The position numbers and the translations under genes are program-made. Shown here piece by piece: positions 1-9,404 of a DNA stretch of 64,000 nucleotides; within the stretch, counting starts at the first letter, position 1, and each line of letters opens with the position of its first letter. Source of the stretch: Kriegella aquimaris (GTDB lineage: Bacteria; Bacteroidota; Bacteroidia; Flavobacteriales; Flavobacteriaceae); contig NZ_FNGV01000019.1 in assembly GCF_900103215.1 (NCBI RefSeq), forward strand, positions 31,808-95,807, read 5' to 3'. Under the pieces are notes generated by a model that searched no databases, was not told where the DNA came from, and saw only the letters and a program-made list of their open reading frames with translations.

Positions 1-506
1 GAAGAAACAGTATTTGAAGGTGGGGCTTCAAAATGGACGACCTCTCTGCCCATTGCTCCAGAGACAATCTGCATAGGTTCATCATGCGAACGCCATTGAC
101 CTACTTGAATGCCATGACTTCCCCTCATTAGCATTGAATGCCAATCAAACAAGGTCTTAGCTGTCAAAGGTTTTGAGAAATCATTTCGAACGGCCAACAT
201 CAGTTCCGCAATACCTTCCGCTCTTTTGTCTTTAGTCAGCGGAAGATTGGGTTGAATACCTAAATTTCTTTTGATGGAAGACATCACATCATTACGGCTC
301 AAATACTCCCCTTCAATTTCTGAGGTTTTGATAGCTTCTGAAACCATTAAGTTTATCATGGTTTCTGTTTGCTCAGTTTCTGAAAGTCCTTCCAATACTC
401 CACCAATGCGCCCAGTACGCTGGGCAAAATCAAAGAGTAAATCTTCAATAGCATCGGTTTGGTATTGAAAATTAGGCCAGTCTTTTTGTTGCCAGTTGTA
501 TTTCAT
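1..506 (-). CDS. Fic family protein with DUF4172 N-terminal domain (5' part; gene runs off the window)
   Basis: Reading leftward from an ATG at 506, the frame stays open to the window edge (about 168 residues). The N-terminus (MKYNWQQKDWPNF) is typical of the DUF4172 domain found ahead of Fic domains in Bacteroidota. Residues around 60-66 read TSEIEGE, which fits the (S/T)xxxE(G/N) inhibitory helix that blocks the ATP pocket in Fic proteins. Fic enzymes usually transfer AMP to target proteins; the HxFx(D/E)GNGR catalytic loop would lie beyond the window, so activity cannot be judged here. The target is unknown. The gene is divergent from the pentapeptide protein gene, and its promoter carries unusual repeats. 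Confidence 0.85.
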   Translation of the reverse strand, partial: MKYNWQQKDWPNFQYQTDAIEDLLFDFAQRTGRIGGVLEGLSETEQTETMINLMVSEAIKTSEIEGEYLSRNDVMSSIKRNLGIQPNLPLTKDKRAEGIAELMLAVRNDFSKPLTAKTLFDWHSMLMRGSHGIQVGQWRSHDEPMQIVSGAMGREVVHFEAPPSNTVS

Positions 507-593
507 GAGCCGATTAGATATTTTATTCGGCTCAAAAATAGTAAAAATATGAGTTGATTAATAAATTTATTTGGCTCAGGATTCGGCTTGAGC
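507..593 (-). promoter_or_regulatory. Repeat-rich promoter region of the Fic gene
   Basis: Directly upstream of the Fic start codon lie two related 23-mers, 512-534 and 556-578 (18 of 23 positions identical). Both begin GATTA and end in TTCGGCTCA or TTTGGCTCA. A GAGCCGA at 507-513 makes an inverted repeat with TCGGCTC at 527-533, and a further ATTCGGCTTGAGC lies at 581-593. Such clustered repeats suggest an operator; the binding protein is unknown. The boundaries are read by eye. Confidence 0.5.
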
Positions 594-681
594 TAAATTC
601 ATGACTTACAATGGATATTTTAAAGAAAGAAAAATCTACAACTATTCTCTATTTTTAACATAGTTTAAAAATATAAAAAGT

Positions 682-2487
682 ATGAACTCCAATGAAGCAA
701 AAGGTAATACTGAAGACTCTAACGGTTTAGAACAAAAATTTAAAAAATCTGAAGAGAAGAATATTTTTCTCGAAGAAAAAAATCAGATTTTAGCTGATGC
801 CATTAAACAAAATACTCAGGTAAACGAGAGAATCAGGGATTTGGAAAAATCATTAGTCAAAAAGAAAAAAAATACTTGGTCTAAAGCCTATAAAGTATTT
901 TTGGATATAGGAACTTTTTCCACTGCTGTCATCGTAGGTGTTTTTATTTTTAGGCAAACAGGTATCATGGGATCACAAACTGCCATTTTCGAAAAGCAAA
1001 CGAAATTGTTAGAAAGTCAGGAAGGACTTATTAGAAACCAAAATGAACTTTTCCGATTGCAAAATCAAAAGTTCGATAAGCAAAATGAACTATTTGGAAA
1101 TCAAAACGATTTGGTAATCAGCCAGAACGATTTGGTAGCTATTCAAAATGAAAAAACAGAGCATCAAAATAGATTGGTAGATGCACAGAATCAATTGTTT
1201 GATTATCAGAATAAAAGAATTGATCAGCAAACAAATCTGCAGGAAGCTGAAAGGCGAAGTTCATTGATATTCCTATTCAATAATGTGTTAGATAAGATTG
1301 ATGATGAGTTGAAAAATACATTGAATGCATCTCGAATTCTAAGTCCTCAACTTATAGGTAGGATAGTCTCTTTGAGCCAAGCGTTGAAACCTTACAAATA
1401 TCTTCAAAACGATACAATAATAAATAATGCCGTTAGTCCAGAGCGAGGACAATTATTGTTGTCTTTAATTAACTCGAAAATAAATAAAGTCTCACTAGCC
1501 GAAATAATTAGCAAAGCTAATTTTAAGAATAGTGAAATTTTAGGTGGCTATTTCAAAAGTGCAGATTTAAAAAACATTAATCTTACCAATTCTGTTTTAG
1601 ATGGGTCAAATTTTGTGGGAGTTAATTTTAGTGGTGCGAAATTAGTAGGTGCGAGTCTAAAAAATGCAAATCTTAATCAAGCCAATTTTGAGGAAGCAAA
1701 TTTATCTTTTGCGATTTTAAAAGGAATCAAGTGTGATTATGCCAGATTTATTAAAGTGAATTTGGTAAATACCGATTTTTCAGAATCAAAGGGTAAGTCG
1801 GTTCTGTTTGAAGAAGTAAACTTAAAGAACACCAAATTTCACAATTCGAGTCTAAAGAATTGTAAATTTAAAAATAAATGGAGAATAAGGTTGTTCTATG
1901 GGCAAGAAGAAGATTATCCTACTTCGGGGCAAGGAGAGGGTTTTATGCACTATGTAGGTACTACTAGTGATAAAATTCCTAAAGAGGGTACTTTCAATTT
2001 GATAGTAGGAAGGGCGAGACGCTACAACGCAATAGAGGGTGATAATATTACGAAGTTGATCCATAAGCTAATTTTCTATTCGTCAGCAACAACAATTAAT
2101 TTAGGTGCGACTTACACATGGGAAATTGAAAATTGCGATTTTTTCGGCGCAGATCTTACAGATGCATCATTTGAAAATTATGTTTTTTCTAATTCAAAAT
2201 TTCAAGAATCTGTTTTGTATAATATAAGTTTTTCTAACATAGCGATTCAAAATACCTATTTTGATCGAGCTCGAATAAATAAACGTAGTTATGAAAACAA
2301 TTTTAATGCCAATCAAGTACCTATAGGCCCACCTTCTTCATATTATAAACTAGTTTACGATGATGTCCAAGAGAAGGAAATTATAGAAAATAGTAAATTA
2401 TTCAAAAATGATGAAATGTTAAACAAAAGGTTTGAAGGAATTAGAGAGAAATATCATTATTTGACCTTGATTAAGGAATATGACTAA
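682..2487 (+). CDS. Membrane-anchored coiled-coil protein with pentapeptide repeats
   Basis: This 601-residue protein has a charged N-terminal coiled coil (residues 15-62), one hydrophobic segment (about 74-90) and then twelve consecutive heptads at 106-189, each starting with Gln (mostly QN, e.g. QNELFRL, QNDLVIS), giving a strict 7-residue period. Residues from about 283 to 395 contain pentapeptide repeats of the A(D/N)LxX kind (SADLK, GANLN-like units), which fold as a right-handed quadrilateral beta-helix. A second short run lies near 490-540. There is no signal peptide, so it is probably an inner-membrane protein with a stalk and a helix platform. No catalytic domain is recognised and its function is unknown. 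Location next to Fic and NACHT genes suggests accessory cargo. Confidence 0.8.
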   Translation: MNSNEAKGNTEDSNGLEQKFKKSEEKNIFLEEKNQILADAIKQNTQVNERIRDLEKSLVKKKKNTWSKAYKVFLDIGTFSTAVIVGVFIFRQTGIMGSQTAIFEKQTKLLESQEGLIRNQNELFRLQNQKFDKQNELFGNQNDLVISQNDLVAIQNEKTEHQNRLVDAQNQLFDYQNKRIDQQTNLQEAERRSSLIFLFNNVLDKIDDELKNTLNASRILSPQLIGRIVSLSQALKPYKYLQNDTIINNAVSPERGQLLLSLINSKINKVSLAEIISKANFKNSEILGGYFKSADLKNINLTNSVLDGSNFVGVNFSGAKLVGASLKNANLNQANFEEANLSFAILKGIKCDYARFIKVNLVNTDFSESKGKSVLFEEVNLKNTKFHNSSLKNCKFKNKWRIRLFYGQEEDYPTSGQGEGFMHYVGTTSDKIPKEGTFNLIVGRARRYNAIEGDNITKLIHKLIFYSSATTINLGATYTWEIENCDFFGADLTDASFENYVFSNSKFQESVLYNISFSNIAIQNTYFDRARINKRSYENNFNANQVPIGPPSSYYKLVYDDVQEKEIIENSKLFKNDEMLNKRFEGIREKYHYLTLIKEYD

Positions 2488-2520
2488 TTCATTGTTAAAT
2501 TTATGTTAAAAAGTGAGCCT

Positions 2521-2604
2521 TGCGGTGCCCCAAAAAAGCGAGACTTTGGTAGGCCCTTAAAACAGGATGTTTTTATGAAAAATTCGAGTCCCGTCCGGAC
2601 CGCT
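2521..2604 (+). repeat. 84-nt direct repeat, left copy, with tRNA-3'-end-like terminus
   Basis: An ungapped alignment with 10412-10495 gives roughly 80% identity over 84 nt. The right part is best conserved (GGTAGGCCCTT, AAACAGGATGTTT, TGAAAAATT). It ends in GAGTCCCGTCCGGACCGC, which resembles the T-loop/acceptor end of a tRNA. The left end TGCGGT can pair with ACCGC at the right end as a broken acceptor stem. The T-stem 5' strand does not pair, so this is not an intact tRNA. It lies next to an integrase remnant and may be a relic attachment site. Confidence 0.6.
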
Positions 2605-2625
2605 AGGAGAAATCCAAAATAGCTC

Positions 2626-2662
2626 AAAAGCCTTTAAATCATTTATTTAAAGGCTTTTTTAT
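2626..2662 (+). terminator. Rho-independent-type hairpin terminator
   Basis: A 14-bp perfect stem, 2626-2639 pairing with 2645-2658 (AAAAGCCTTTAAAT and its complement), encloses a 5-nt loop and runs into a T stretch. It follows the left 84-nt repeat, exactly as another hairpin follows the right copy. Confidence 0.75.
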
Positions 2663-2707
2663 TTTTCCATGATACCAAATAAAGCTACTTGAAACCACAT
2701 ATAAGGT

Positions 2708-2860
2708 GCCCAAGCCATTGCCGACATTTATCTGGGAAAGCGGAAAAAGCAATGGATGTTATTGGAAATCTTTAAAAACCACAACGATGAAATGGCGAGT
2801 TTGGTGGGAAAGGAGTATTCATCTGGAACTCTACAGCGATATAAAACGGCATATAATTAA
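2708..2860 (+). pseudogene. Tyrosine-recombinase (phage integrase) N-terminal fragment
   Basis: A 50-codon open stretch without a start codon ends at a TAA (2858-2860). It contains FKNHNDEMASLVGKEYS followed by GTLQRYKTAYN. This is characteristic of the SAM-like core-binding domain of Bacteroidota tyrosine integrases (family pattern: FxxHN..M..L.GKEYS.GTL.RY). The arm-binding start and the whole catalytic domain are missing, so it is a dead fragment. It lies just inside the left 84-nt repeat. Confidence 0.75.
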
Positions 2861-2903
2861 ATTATCTAGTGTATAATAAACTTAGTAAATTGAACGGTTT
2901 TTG

Positions 2904-5900
2904 TCAATAATCATTGATAGCTAGTTTAAGAATCTCTTTCTCGGCATTCTCGAATTGCACTTCCATTTTTTTCGTAGCATTATCTGTCCATTTCAGTTTA
3001 TCTGATTGTACCCAAGAATCCAAATTGTCATATTTATCCAATCCACTCGCTAGATCTACAAATACAATTAGCGGATTTGCTTCAATGTTAACATCAATTA
3101 TTCTAACACATACAATATTTGGCCCAGGTGAAAGTTGAATCGAGACAAAAACCTTTCCATCGCGTTCAACGATTTCGGACTTTTCAATACCGATAAGTTT
3201 ATTATTCACCCAAATAAGAACATGACTCACACTATAAGAATCTACGCCAAAAAAATGAATTGGAACATTTTCAAATTGCACTTGAATTTTACCATCCGCA
3301 TTAAGAAGCGCCAAGTCCTTATCTTGAGGTGCTACATAGGTAATTTGAGCATTGTGTGGTATTTTTTCTTGTAGCTTTGTAATTATTTCGGATTTATCAT
3401 TCGCCTTGGTCAATTTTAATTCTTTTATACTTTTATCATCAATATAATCACTATAATGATGAAAGGCTTCTAACAAGTTCCCAGCCAATACAAGTATTTG
3501 CTCCATCCGTGCAATTAATGTGATAAAAACCGATTGAACAATATTTGAAGGCACTCCATATGTTGAATACGTAGTTACTAATTTCCACCCTTCCCGCTTT
3601 TTCCCCGTTGCAATTTTAATTTTAAATTTCGCAGCAACAAGTTCCCCTAATTTATTCCCTAGCATCTCCGCAATTTCTTCTTTACTTTTAGATTTTTGGA
3701 GTTGCTCCAGAAAATCTTTTTTATTTTTAAGTTGTGTACAAGCTTCAACAATAATATTTATTAAAGGTGTCTCAAATATATTTAAAGCCTTACTTGCTGC
3801 TGGATACAAAAGCCTTGGATGTTTTGCCTTGAAATGCGCGTCAGTTTTTTTTATAAGTTCGTTTTTTATTCTATCCTTATTTTGAATAACATAATTGAGC
3901 ATACCATTAACCTGCCCCGTTTGTTCTTTAATGGACTCCTCTATTCTTGTCTCAAATTTTGCAATGGATAGAACCAGTTCATTTTTAATTTCTGTTAATT
4001 TTTTATTTATTTCCTCTTCAAGATATTTTTTCCATTCCTGTGCATGTTCCTTGCCAGATTCAACTAAATCAGTGATTTGCTGTAAAATAAATTCTCCAAG
4101 CTTTGCTAAAACTTGCTTGGCAAATTCGGTAACATAAGCCTTAAGCACCTCAGAATTATGCTTCGCAAGTTCCAATAGCTGGTCTTTCCCAGGAAAATTA
4201 TTGACATTTTTAAGCTGGTCCAAATTTGGCATCCCATCCAATAAATTATATATTAAATTACGTACGTTTTCCCGTTTTTCCTCGTCGATCGGGGAAAACA
4301 CATTTGAAGAAATTTCAAACATTTCGGAAACAAGAGTCTCAGCTTTAGCACGATCAATGCGACTATCTTCTTTTATTAATTTATTGAATATCGGATTGCT
4401 TTTCTCAGTTCCGACGCCATTTCCAATAGCCTCCAAAGTATCATGAGTTTCTTTCATCGTATATGCTAAAAGCTCATCAGTCAATACCACAAGAGAACGA
4501 GAAATCAACCGCATCAATACGGAAGAACAAGCCTCTCGAATTAGAGTTTTATCATTGGCGTCATAGGTTCGAACAGTTGTAATAATGTAATCTGTTGTAT
4601 AGGCAAGCGATTTAATTAAAACCTCGTTCAACATTTTTTTAAGAAGCGTATTTTTAACATCTTTTTCTAGTACTTCCGAAAGCTCTTTCTCAACTTTCTC
4701 CGTCATATACCATTTCAATCCTTTCTGGATACTGTCTATAGTGATTAAATTCTTTGGATTTAAATGCAAAGACCCAATATCGTTGATGACTTGATTAATA
4801 ACATCTTTTGTATTATCCTTAATTTCGCCCCCAGAAAGAATGCTAAAAATATCATAGGTTGAACTGTCTGGAACAATAAATATCTCTATTTTCTCTGTGA
4901 TTTGTGAAGAAATAAATTGTAACAGTTGAGCTATAGCGACCTTTGACAGATTTCCCTGATTTAATTTTGTTAGGATAAAATTGCTAACTGCCTTAGGAGG
5001 TATTACTTCCACCGTTTTGGATACGCTTTCAATTGGTTCAATTGTCGTTTCCATGTCTTCGTTTGAACGTTTATTTTTAGAATAATAAGAAACAATTAAC
5101 GACAGTTGCGTCGCGCCCCAAACCATTGATAGATAAAATTCTACATCACTTTTATCCCCAGTTACATCCCCTGCTAGTTTTTCAAATCCTAAAATGACAT
5201 CAGACCAATACTTCAGGTTGCTGTTTAATTTATTTTCACCTTCCGTTCCAAAAGGATCATCAGGCATATTTTCGAGCAAATTAGCAACGCTGTCGGTGTC
5301 CTTTAGTAATTCATTCCATGTAGCTTCATCGAACCCGAGTTGTACCCTAAGTTGATTCATCGCCCACTTTAAAATTAATTCTAGAATATAGGGTTGGGCT
5401 TCCTCGATGGCTATATTTACACATCGCTTAGCGAGTTCCGAGGTAACATCACTTGCTTTTATCCTAAAATTGGGGTCTTCAGATAGCGCTACCCCTATTT
5501 CAAAGGCAGTTCTAATGGCAATTTTAGTCGGAGCGCGTAATCCCCAGAGCATTTCAATGCCCTTCTTAACATCTTCACTATTGGTTTTCCTAATTTCCTC
5601 CTCAACTAATTTAAGTGTATTGTCAACGGCAATATCGCAGCAATTTCCAATCATTCTTCGAGGATTCTCAAGACCAACTTTAATAAACATTTGTATACCC
5701 GCACCGGCCTCCAATCCCACTCCATAATCACCTACTAAATAAAAACCTGCGCCATCGGAGCCTTTAGATACTAACCTACCGGTACATGATATATTGGCAT
5801 AAGCCATAGCACATATAGCGGCTTTAGCCGCGACGCCGCCTTGAAATTTAGCCTCATTTAAAATCGCTCTAAGCAATTCTAGCTGGATCGGATCTTTCAT

Positions 5901-6275
5901 CATTAGAGGATTCTTGGCTGCCAACTCTAAAAAATCCGAAATGTTAATTCCAATACCTACGTTAATGAACGCTGCCAACTCAGCTTCAGCACGTAATCGA
6001 ATGGCCACGCCTACCTCGTCAAATAAGTCTAATAAAATTTGTGCTTGTGCCTTTAACTCAATTTTGGCATCAAATCCTGTACTAACATCCAAAGCCAAAA
6101 ATTTTGCGATATGTGCAGCGGCACTAACATTAATTTCGGCGTTAGCATTGAAATCAATGCCACGCTTCAGTACGGCCTTAGCGTTTCCTTTAATTTCTGC
6201 TCGTGCATCTGCACAAGCCCAATCAGTTGGATTCCAATTTTCATTTGAATCCATTAATACGCCTACTTCTGCCAT
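2904..6275 (-). CDS. Unrecognised 1123-residue protein, possible partner of the NACHT NTPase
   Basis: No family is recognised. There is no signal peptide. Residues 20-210 are Ala/Gly-rich with alternating hydrophobic positions (e.g. NANAEINVSAAAHIA, AEAELAAFINVGIGI), suggesting amphipathic strands. The middle (about 230-900) is predominantly helical and charged, with long helices such as EEEINKKLTEIKNEL near 760. The last 150 residues (FENVPIHFFGVDSY, VRIIDVNIEANPLIVFVDLASG) look like a beta-sandwich. The gene lies 120 bp downstream of, and co-directional with, the DUF4062-NACHT gene, so the two probably form one transcription unit. An effector or scaffold role is inference only. MDSNENW at residue 8 is a possible alternative start. 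Confidence 0.8.
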   Translation of the reverse strand: MAEVGVLMDSNENWNPTDWACADARAEIKGNAKAVLKRGIDFNANAEINVSAAAHIAKFLALDVSTGFDAKIELKAQAQILLDLFDEVGVAIRLRAEAELAAFINVGIGINISDFLELAAKNPLMMKDPIQLELLRAILNEAKFQGGVAAKAAICAMAYANISCTGRLVSKGSDGAGFYLVGDYGVGLEAGAGIQMFIKVGLENPRRMIGNCCDIAVDNTLKLVEEEIRKTNSEDVKKGIEMLWGLRAPTKIAIRTAFEIGVALSEDPNFRIKASDVTSELAKRCVNIAIEEAQPYILELILKWAMNQLRVQLGFDEATWNELLKDTDSVANLLENMPDDPFGTEGENKLNSNLKYWSDVILGFEKLAGDVTGDKSDVEFYLSMVWGATQLSLIVSYYSKNKRSNEDMETTIEPIESVSKTVEVIPPKAVSNFILTKLNQGNLSKVAIAQLLQFISSQITEKIEIFIVPDSSTYDIFSILSGGEIKDNTKDVINQVINDIGSLHLNPKNLITIDSIQKGLKWYMTEKVEKELSEVLEKDVKNTLLKKMLNEVLIKSLAYTTDYIITTVRTYDANDKTLIREACSSVLMRLISRSLVVLTDELLAYTMKETHDTLEAIGNGVGTEKSNPIFNKLIKEDSRIDRAKAETLVSEMFEISSNVFSPIDEEKRENVRNLIYNLLDGMPNLDQLKNVNNFPGKDQLLELAKHNSEVLKAYVTEFAKQVLAKLGEFILQQITDLVESGKEHAQEWKKYLEEEINKKLTEIKNELVLSIAKFETRIEESIKEQTGQVNGMLNYVIQNKDRIKNELIKKTDAHFKAKHPRLLYPAASKALNIFETPLINIIVEACTQLKNKKDFLEQLQKSKSKEEIAEMLGNKLGELVAAKFKIKIATGKKREGWKLVTTYSTYGVPSNIVQSVFITLIARMEQILVLAGNLLEAFHHYSDYIDDKSIKELKLTKANDKSEIITKLQEKIPHNAQITYVAPQDKDLALLNADGKIQVQFENVPIHFFGVDSYSVSHVLIWVNNKLIGIEKSEIVERDGKVFVSIQLSPGPNIVCVRIIDVNIEANPLIVFVDLASGLDKYDNLDSWVQSDKLKWTDNATKKMEVQFENAEKEILKLAINDY

Positions 6276-6395
6276 GATAATTGTTTTTTAAAATCATTAG
6301 TAAATTGTTATGCAGTCAATTTTATAAAGTGTTTTGTAGAACTTTAATCATTTTCTTGCCTAGACCCTTTTATAGTCCGTCAGTTGGTTGACTAC

Positions 6396-8951
6396 TCACT
6401 TAGGACGGAAGGCCGCCAGATATTCGAGGAATCTCCGATGAACGAAGATGTAAGCGTTTCCAACGCTTTGCATAAGGTCAAGGCCGGAGGCATGGTTCAT
6501 AAAGCAAGTTAGATTCCAGGGAGTTTGTCCACTGGCACTCAGGATTATCCTCAGAACATAATGTTTGATAACATCGAGTCCCCCAAACCAAAGGAAAAGG
6601 ATTGTGGATAAACCGATGAAAATACCCAACATAGGCACGTAGTGGTCATACAACATAAATGCGGGATTGGGGGAGTACTCAAAATCTCCAAATTTCGCAA
6701 CGCCGATAGCAATTGCGACGAGCCAAATGGCGTTCAAAGCTATCAGGATAGCCATTCTAAACGAGAGCTTAATCCCCTGGTTAGGGACCGTCTTTGCATC
6801 GTTAACATGAGGCTTGAGGCCACCCAGAATTCCTCCGATTCCTAGTCCAACAATCGCAAAGCCAAAATGTGGGACCCACGGCGGGCCCATCAAATGATTT
6901 ATGAAATATAAAGGGAATCCGACCAGTAATCCAATAACGAACCCGCGTCTTGCACCTGGACAAGCATTCCCTAGCGACCACCGAAGAGATTCCACGGTAC
7001 TGATACTGTAGGTATTACTTCGAATACGTCCATTGGCAGCCCATATGAAGGTGATTGCTAAACCACTCCAGAGCAAATGAAATAACAAGTCGTTCAGGGT
7101 GGGCTTTGCCTGAGTTACGACCAATACTACTGACAGCATGACAAACAACCAAAGACCTGCGCTAAGTAGGCCTGTCACCGCAGCACGACGGAAACCTGGC
7201 TGTACGCGCTCCAGAATAGGGCGGCCAGACTTAGAACCAAGGTTTTCCATCAATCCAAAGGCCAGTAACCAAATTGGGGTCGCCACTAACCATATGATCC
7301 ATTCTCGAGGCTGGAGATATTCCGTTTGTGAGTTAGTTTCGCCAATGATATATGATCCTGCACCCCAAAAAACAATACTTGCAAGACCCATCAGAAGTCC
7401 TAAAACAAGGCTAAATCCTACAAGATATCCCCAGCGCTGCACGCGGCTTGACAACCAGCTGGGTTGCAGATCCTCAATAAGAAACATCGCCTGGTTACGT
7501 TCAGACAATCGTCTCGCAATCCATGATAGCCAACCGAGCGTTTGTTCCCGTGAATAGGCAAATTCTGATATTCCCCCTTTCTTGAACATAAGATCAACGT
7601 AGGCTGAGAAGAGATGTTTAATCCAATCCTCAGGGGTCTCGCTTTTTGCTAAGTTCTCAGTTTCATAACCCTTGTAGACAAGACACATCAAGTTTAGCAT
7701 AAGGGGGGAACTGGCAATCTCCCGGAACGCGAGATTTTGGCGGAGGGCATTTCTCAATCCCTCTAATTCCACACCTGCTTCCCCGACGTAAGTGTCAATC
7801 TGAAAATCAGTTAGTGGGCGAAGGCAAATAGCTCCGTTTAGGGTGAGCTTGGCTTTCAATTCATCGTATTCCTTCAGTCGACAGCAAACTACCATCCCAT
7901 ATAGTCCGAAATTCTTTGCAAACCTGTTAATAGCTTCTACGCACGCAGCCCGATTCTTACTCGGAACCTCGTCCAACCCGTCGAGAAGTAGAATTAGTCG
8001 TTGACGCTCCAGCCAATTTTTGCCGAATTTCCCAGGAATTTGATATTTATCATTCAACTCATCCACCAACCAATCATTCAAATGCTGCTCTGGATCGACC
8101 CAGGAGCTTAAATGAAAGACAACAGGGATAGGTAGGGTTTGATTTTTTTCAGCACGTAAAATGAGCTCACGTACCAATGTGAGAAGTGTAGTCGTCTTGC
8201 CTGATCCAGGCTGCCCTAGAATGAGCACGGAGTGCTCTAGTTCATCGTATATATCAGTAATATTTTTGCCCATCGGTACAGCTCGGGCACCCTCAAATGG
8301 TAGCTCGAGCACTGCCTCCCAAGGGTTTCCAACCGCCTCTGGTTGATTGTCTTTGCTGAGTTCCATCAGGTTCGCACGTTGTATCGTTCGTTCAAGAACA
8401 CCCCTAACCCAAAAGTGCTTTACCTTATCAAGCAGGGTTTTCAACTCGCCCTGTTCGGCTCTTTCGAGAGGACTAGCCTTGTAGCTGATGTTGAGTGCTC
8501 TCAGCTCACGGATTTTTTGCGCTTGCCAATTTGCTGCATCTTTTTTGACACAGTCACGTAACTCCTTAGGTGTGTTGAACCACTGAACAGTGAGACCAGA
8601 CTCTACCTTTCCCATTGGATCAAGAAATGCTTGTAATTTTGGGTCGCGTTTACCATCTATACCCTCACGTTTTTCGTAAATCAGACAGTCTTTATTCTTC
8701 TCAGTCGCGTACTCAAATTCGTCATTGGTATAATCTCCGTAGTTCCTCCAGAAAAGGCCAATATAAAGGTCGGAACGGTCAATTTCTTTCTTGTATACCT
8801 GCTGAATCGTTTGTGATTGCGCCCCAGCATCCTTTTCAAATATCCAAGCGTCAATATTAAGCTCGCTTAGCGCAGACTTTAATACCGCACGTTCTTCTGC
8901 CAGCTCCTCCATACTTGAACTGACAAATATACGTAGGCGTTCAAAGATCAT
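6396..8951 (-). CDS. DUF4062-NACHT NTPase with a multi-pass membrane domain
   Basis: This 851-residue protein starts with a DUF4062 domain (residues 5-95; IFVSSSMEELAEER and DEFEYA), a TIR-like fold often paired with NTPases of the STAND class. A NACHT domain follows, with Walker A GQPGSGKTT at 246-254 and Walker B LILLLDGLDE at 319-328. Residues from about 495 to 800 contain roughly eight hydrophobic segments. The C-terminus returns to a NACHT-type ending (AYIFVHRRFLEYLAAF). Proteins of this plan occur in many bacteria; related NACHT proteins act in phage defence, which suggests a sensor role here. Base composition is more GC-rich than the gene downstream, hinting at transfer. No ligand is evident. 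Confidence 0.85.
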   Translation of the reverse strand: MIFERLRIFVSSSMEELAEERAVLKSALSELNIDAWIFEKDAGAQSQTIQQVYKKEIDRSDLYIGLFWRNYGDYTNDEFEYATEKNKDCLIYEKREGIDGKRDPKLQAFLDPMGKVESGLTVQWFNTPKELRDCVKKDAANWQAQKIRELRALNISYKASPLERAEQGELKTLLDKVKHFWVRGVLERTIQRANLMELSKDNQPEAVGNPWEAVLELPFEGARAVPMGKNITDIYDELEHSVLILGQPGSGKTTTLLTLVRELILRAEKNQTLPIPVVFHLSSWVDPEQHLNDWLVDELNDKYQIPGKFGKNWLERQRLILLLDGLDEVPSKNRAACVEAINRFAKNFGLYGMVVCCRLKEYDELKAKLTLNGAICLRPLTDFQIDTYVGEAGVELEGLRNALRQNLAFREIASSPLMLNLMCLVYKGYETENLAKSETPEDWIKHLFSAYVDLMFKKGGISEFAYSREQTLGWLSWIARRLSERNQAMFLIEDLQPSWLSSRVQRWGYLVGFSLVLGLLMGLASIVFWGAGSYIIGETNSQTEYLQPREWIIWLVATPIWLLAFGLMENLGSKSGRPILERVQPGFRRAAVTGLLSAGLWLFVMLSVVLVVTQAKPTLNDLLFHLLWSGLAITFIWAANGRIRSNTYSISTVESLRWSLGNACPGARRGFVIGLLVGFPLYFINHLMGPPWVPHFGFAIVGLGIGGILGGLKPHVNDAKTVPNQGIKLSFRMAILIALNAIWLVAIAIGVAKFGDFEYSPNPAFMLYDHYVPMLGIFIGLSTILFLWFGGLDVIKHYVLRIILSASGQTPWNLTCFMNHASGLDLMQSVGNAYIFVHRRFLEYLAAFRPK

Positions 8952-9174
8952 AATGATGTGTTTCTAAGACTGTGCTTCAAGGCACTTATTAAATAGCATA
9001 ACAAATAGTAAGAACGCTTATTAACCGTCTGATTGTTGTAAAACATTAATTAGCAATTATGTTAAATAAAACATAGTAAGTTACACCAATAATTATAAAG
9101 AAAAATTAACAGCTAAAAGCTGAAATAGGAACCTCTATTCTTTGAATAAAAACAGGTTATTCCAATGTGACCAG

Positions 9175-9384
9175 TTATCCGAGTCTACCGTCTATTGCTG
9201 GCTGATTAAACTGGAAATTAATGGCTGGAATACTTATAATTTCTCGTTTTTTGAAACCTTTGAAAGGTAACTTTCTTCGTAGAAAGGTTCGAGCCTGACC
9301 TCCTTTTTTAAATTCTCTTTTATATCCATATCCAAGTTGAGCTATTTTGTTTTTAAGTTTTCCATATTGGTTAATTTTTATCAT
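9175..9384 (-). CDS. Small hypothetical ORF (69 aa), doubtful
   Basis: It opens with MIKINQYGKLKNKIAQLG and is rich in Lys/Arg. No family is recognised. It lies just downstream of the decayed AbiEii-like gene in the same direction, in a stretch full of broken reading frames, so it may be spurious or another remnant. The rest of 8952-9400 shows nothing else I can support. Confidence 0.25.
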   Translation of the reverse strand: MIKINQYGKLKNKIAQLGYGYKREFKKGGQARTFLRRKLPFKGFKKREIISIPAINFQFNQPAIDGRLG

Positions 9385-9404
9385 CCGATATCTACAATTT
9401 TTGG

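Noticed and set aside
2521..2604. Intact tRNA gene
   Set aside because: The T-stem does not pair, the D-arm and anticodon arm are not convincing, and the acceptor stem is broken, so only a tRNA-like end is supported.
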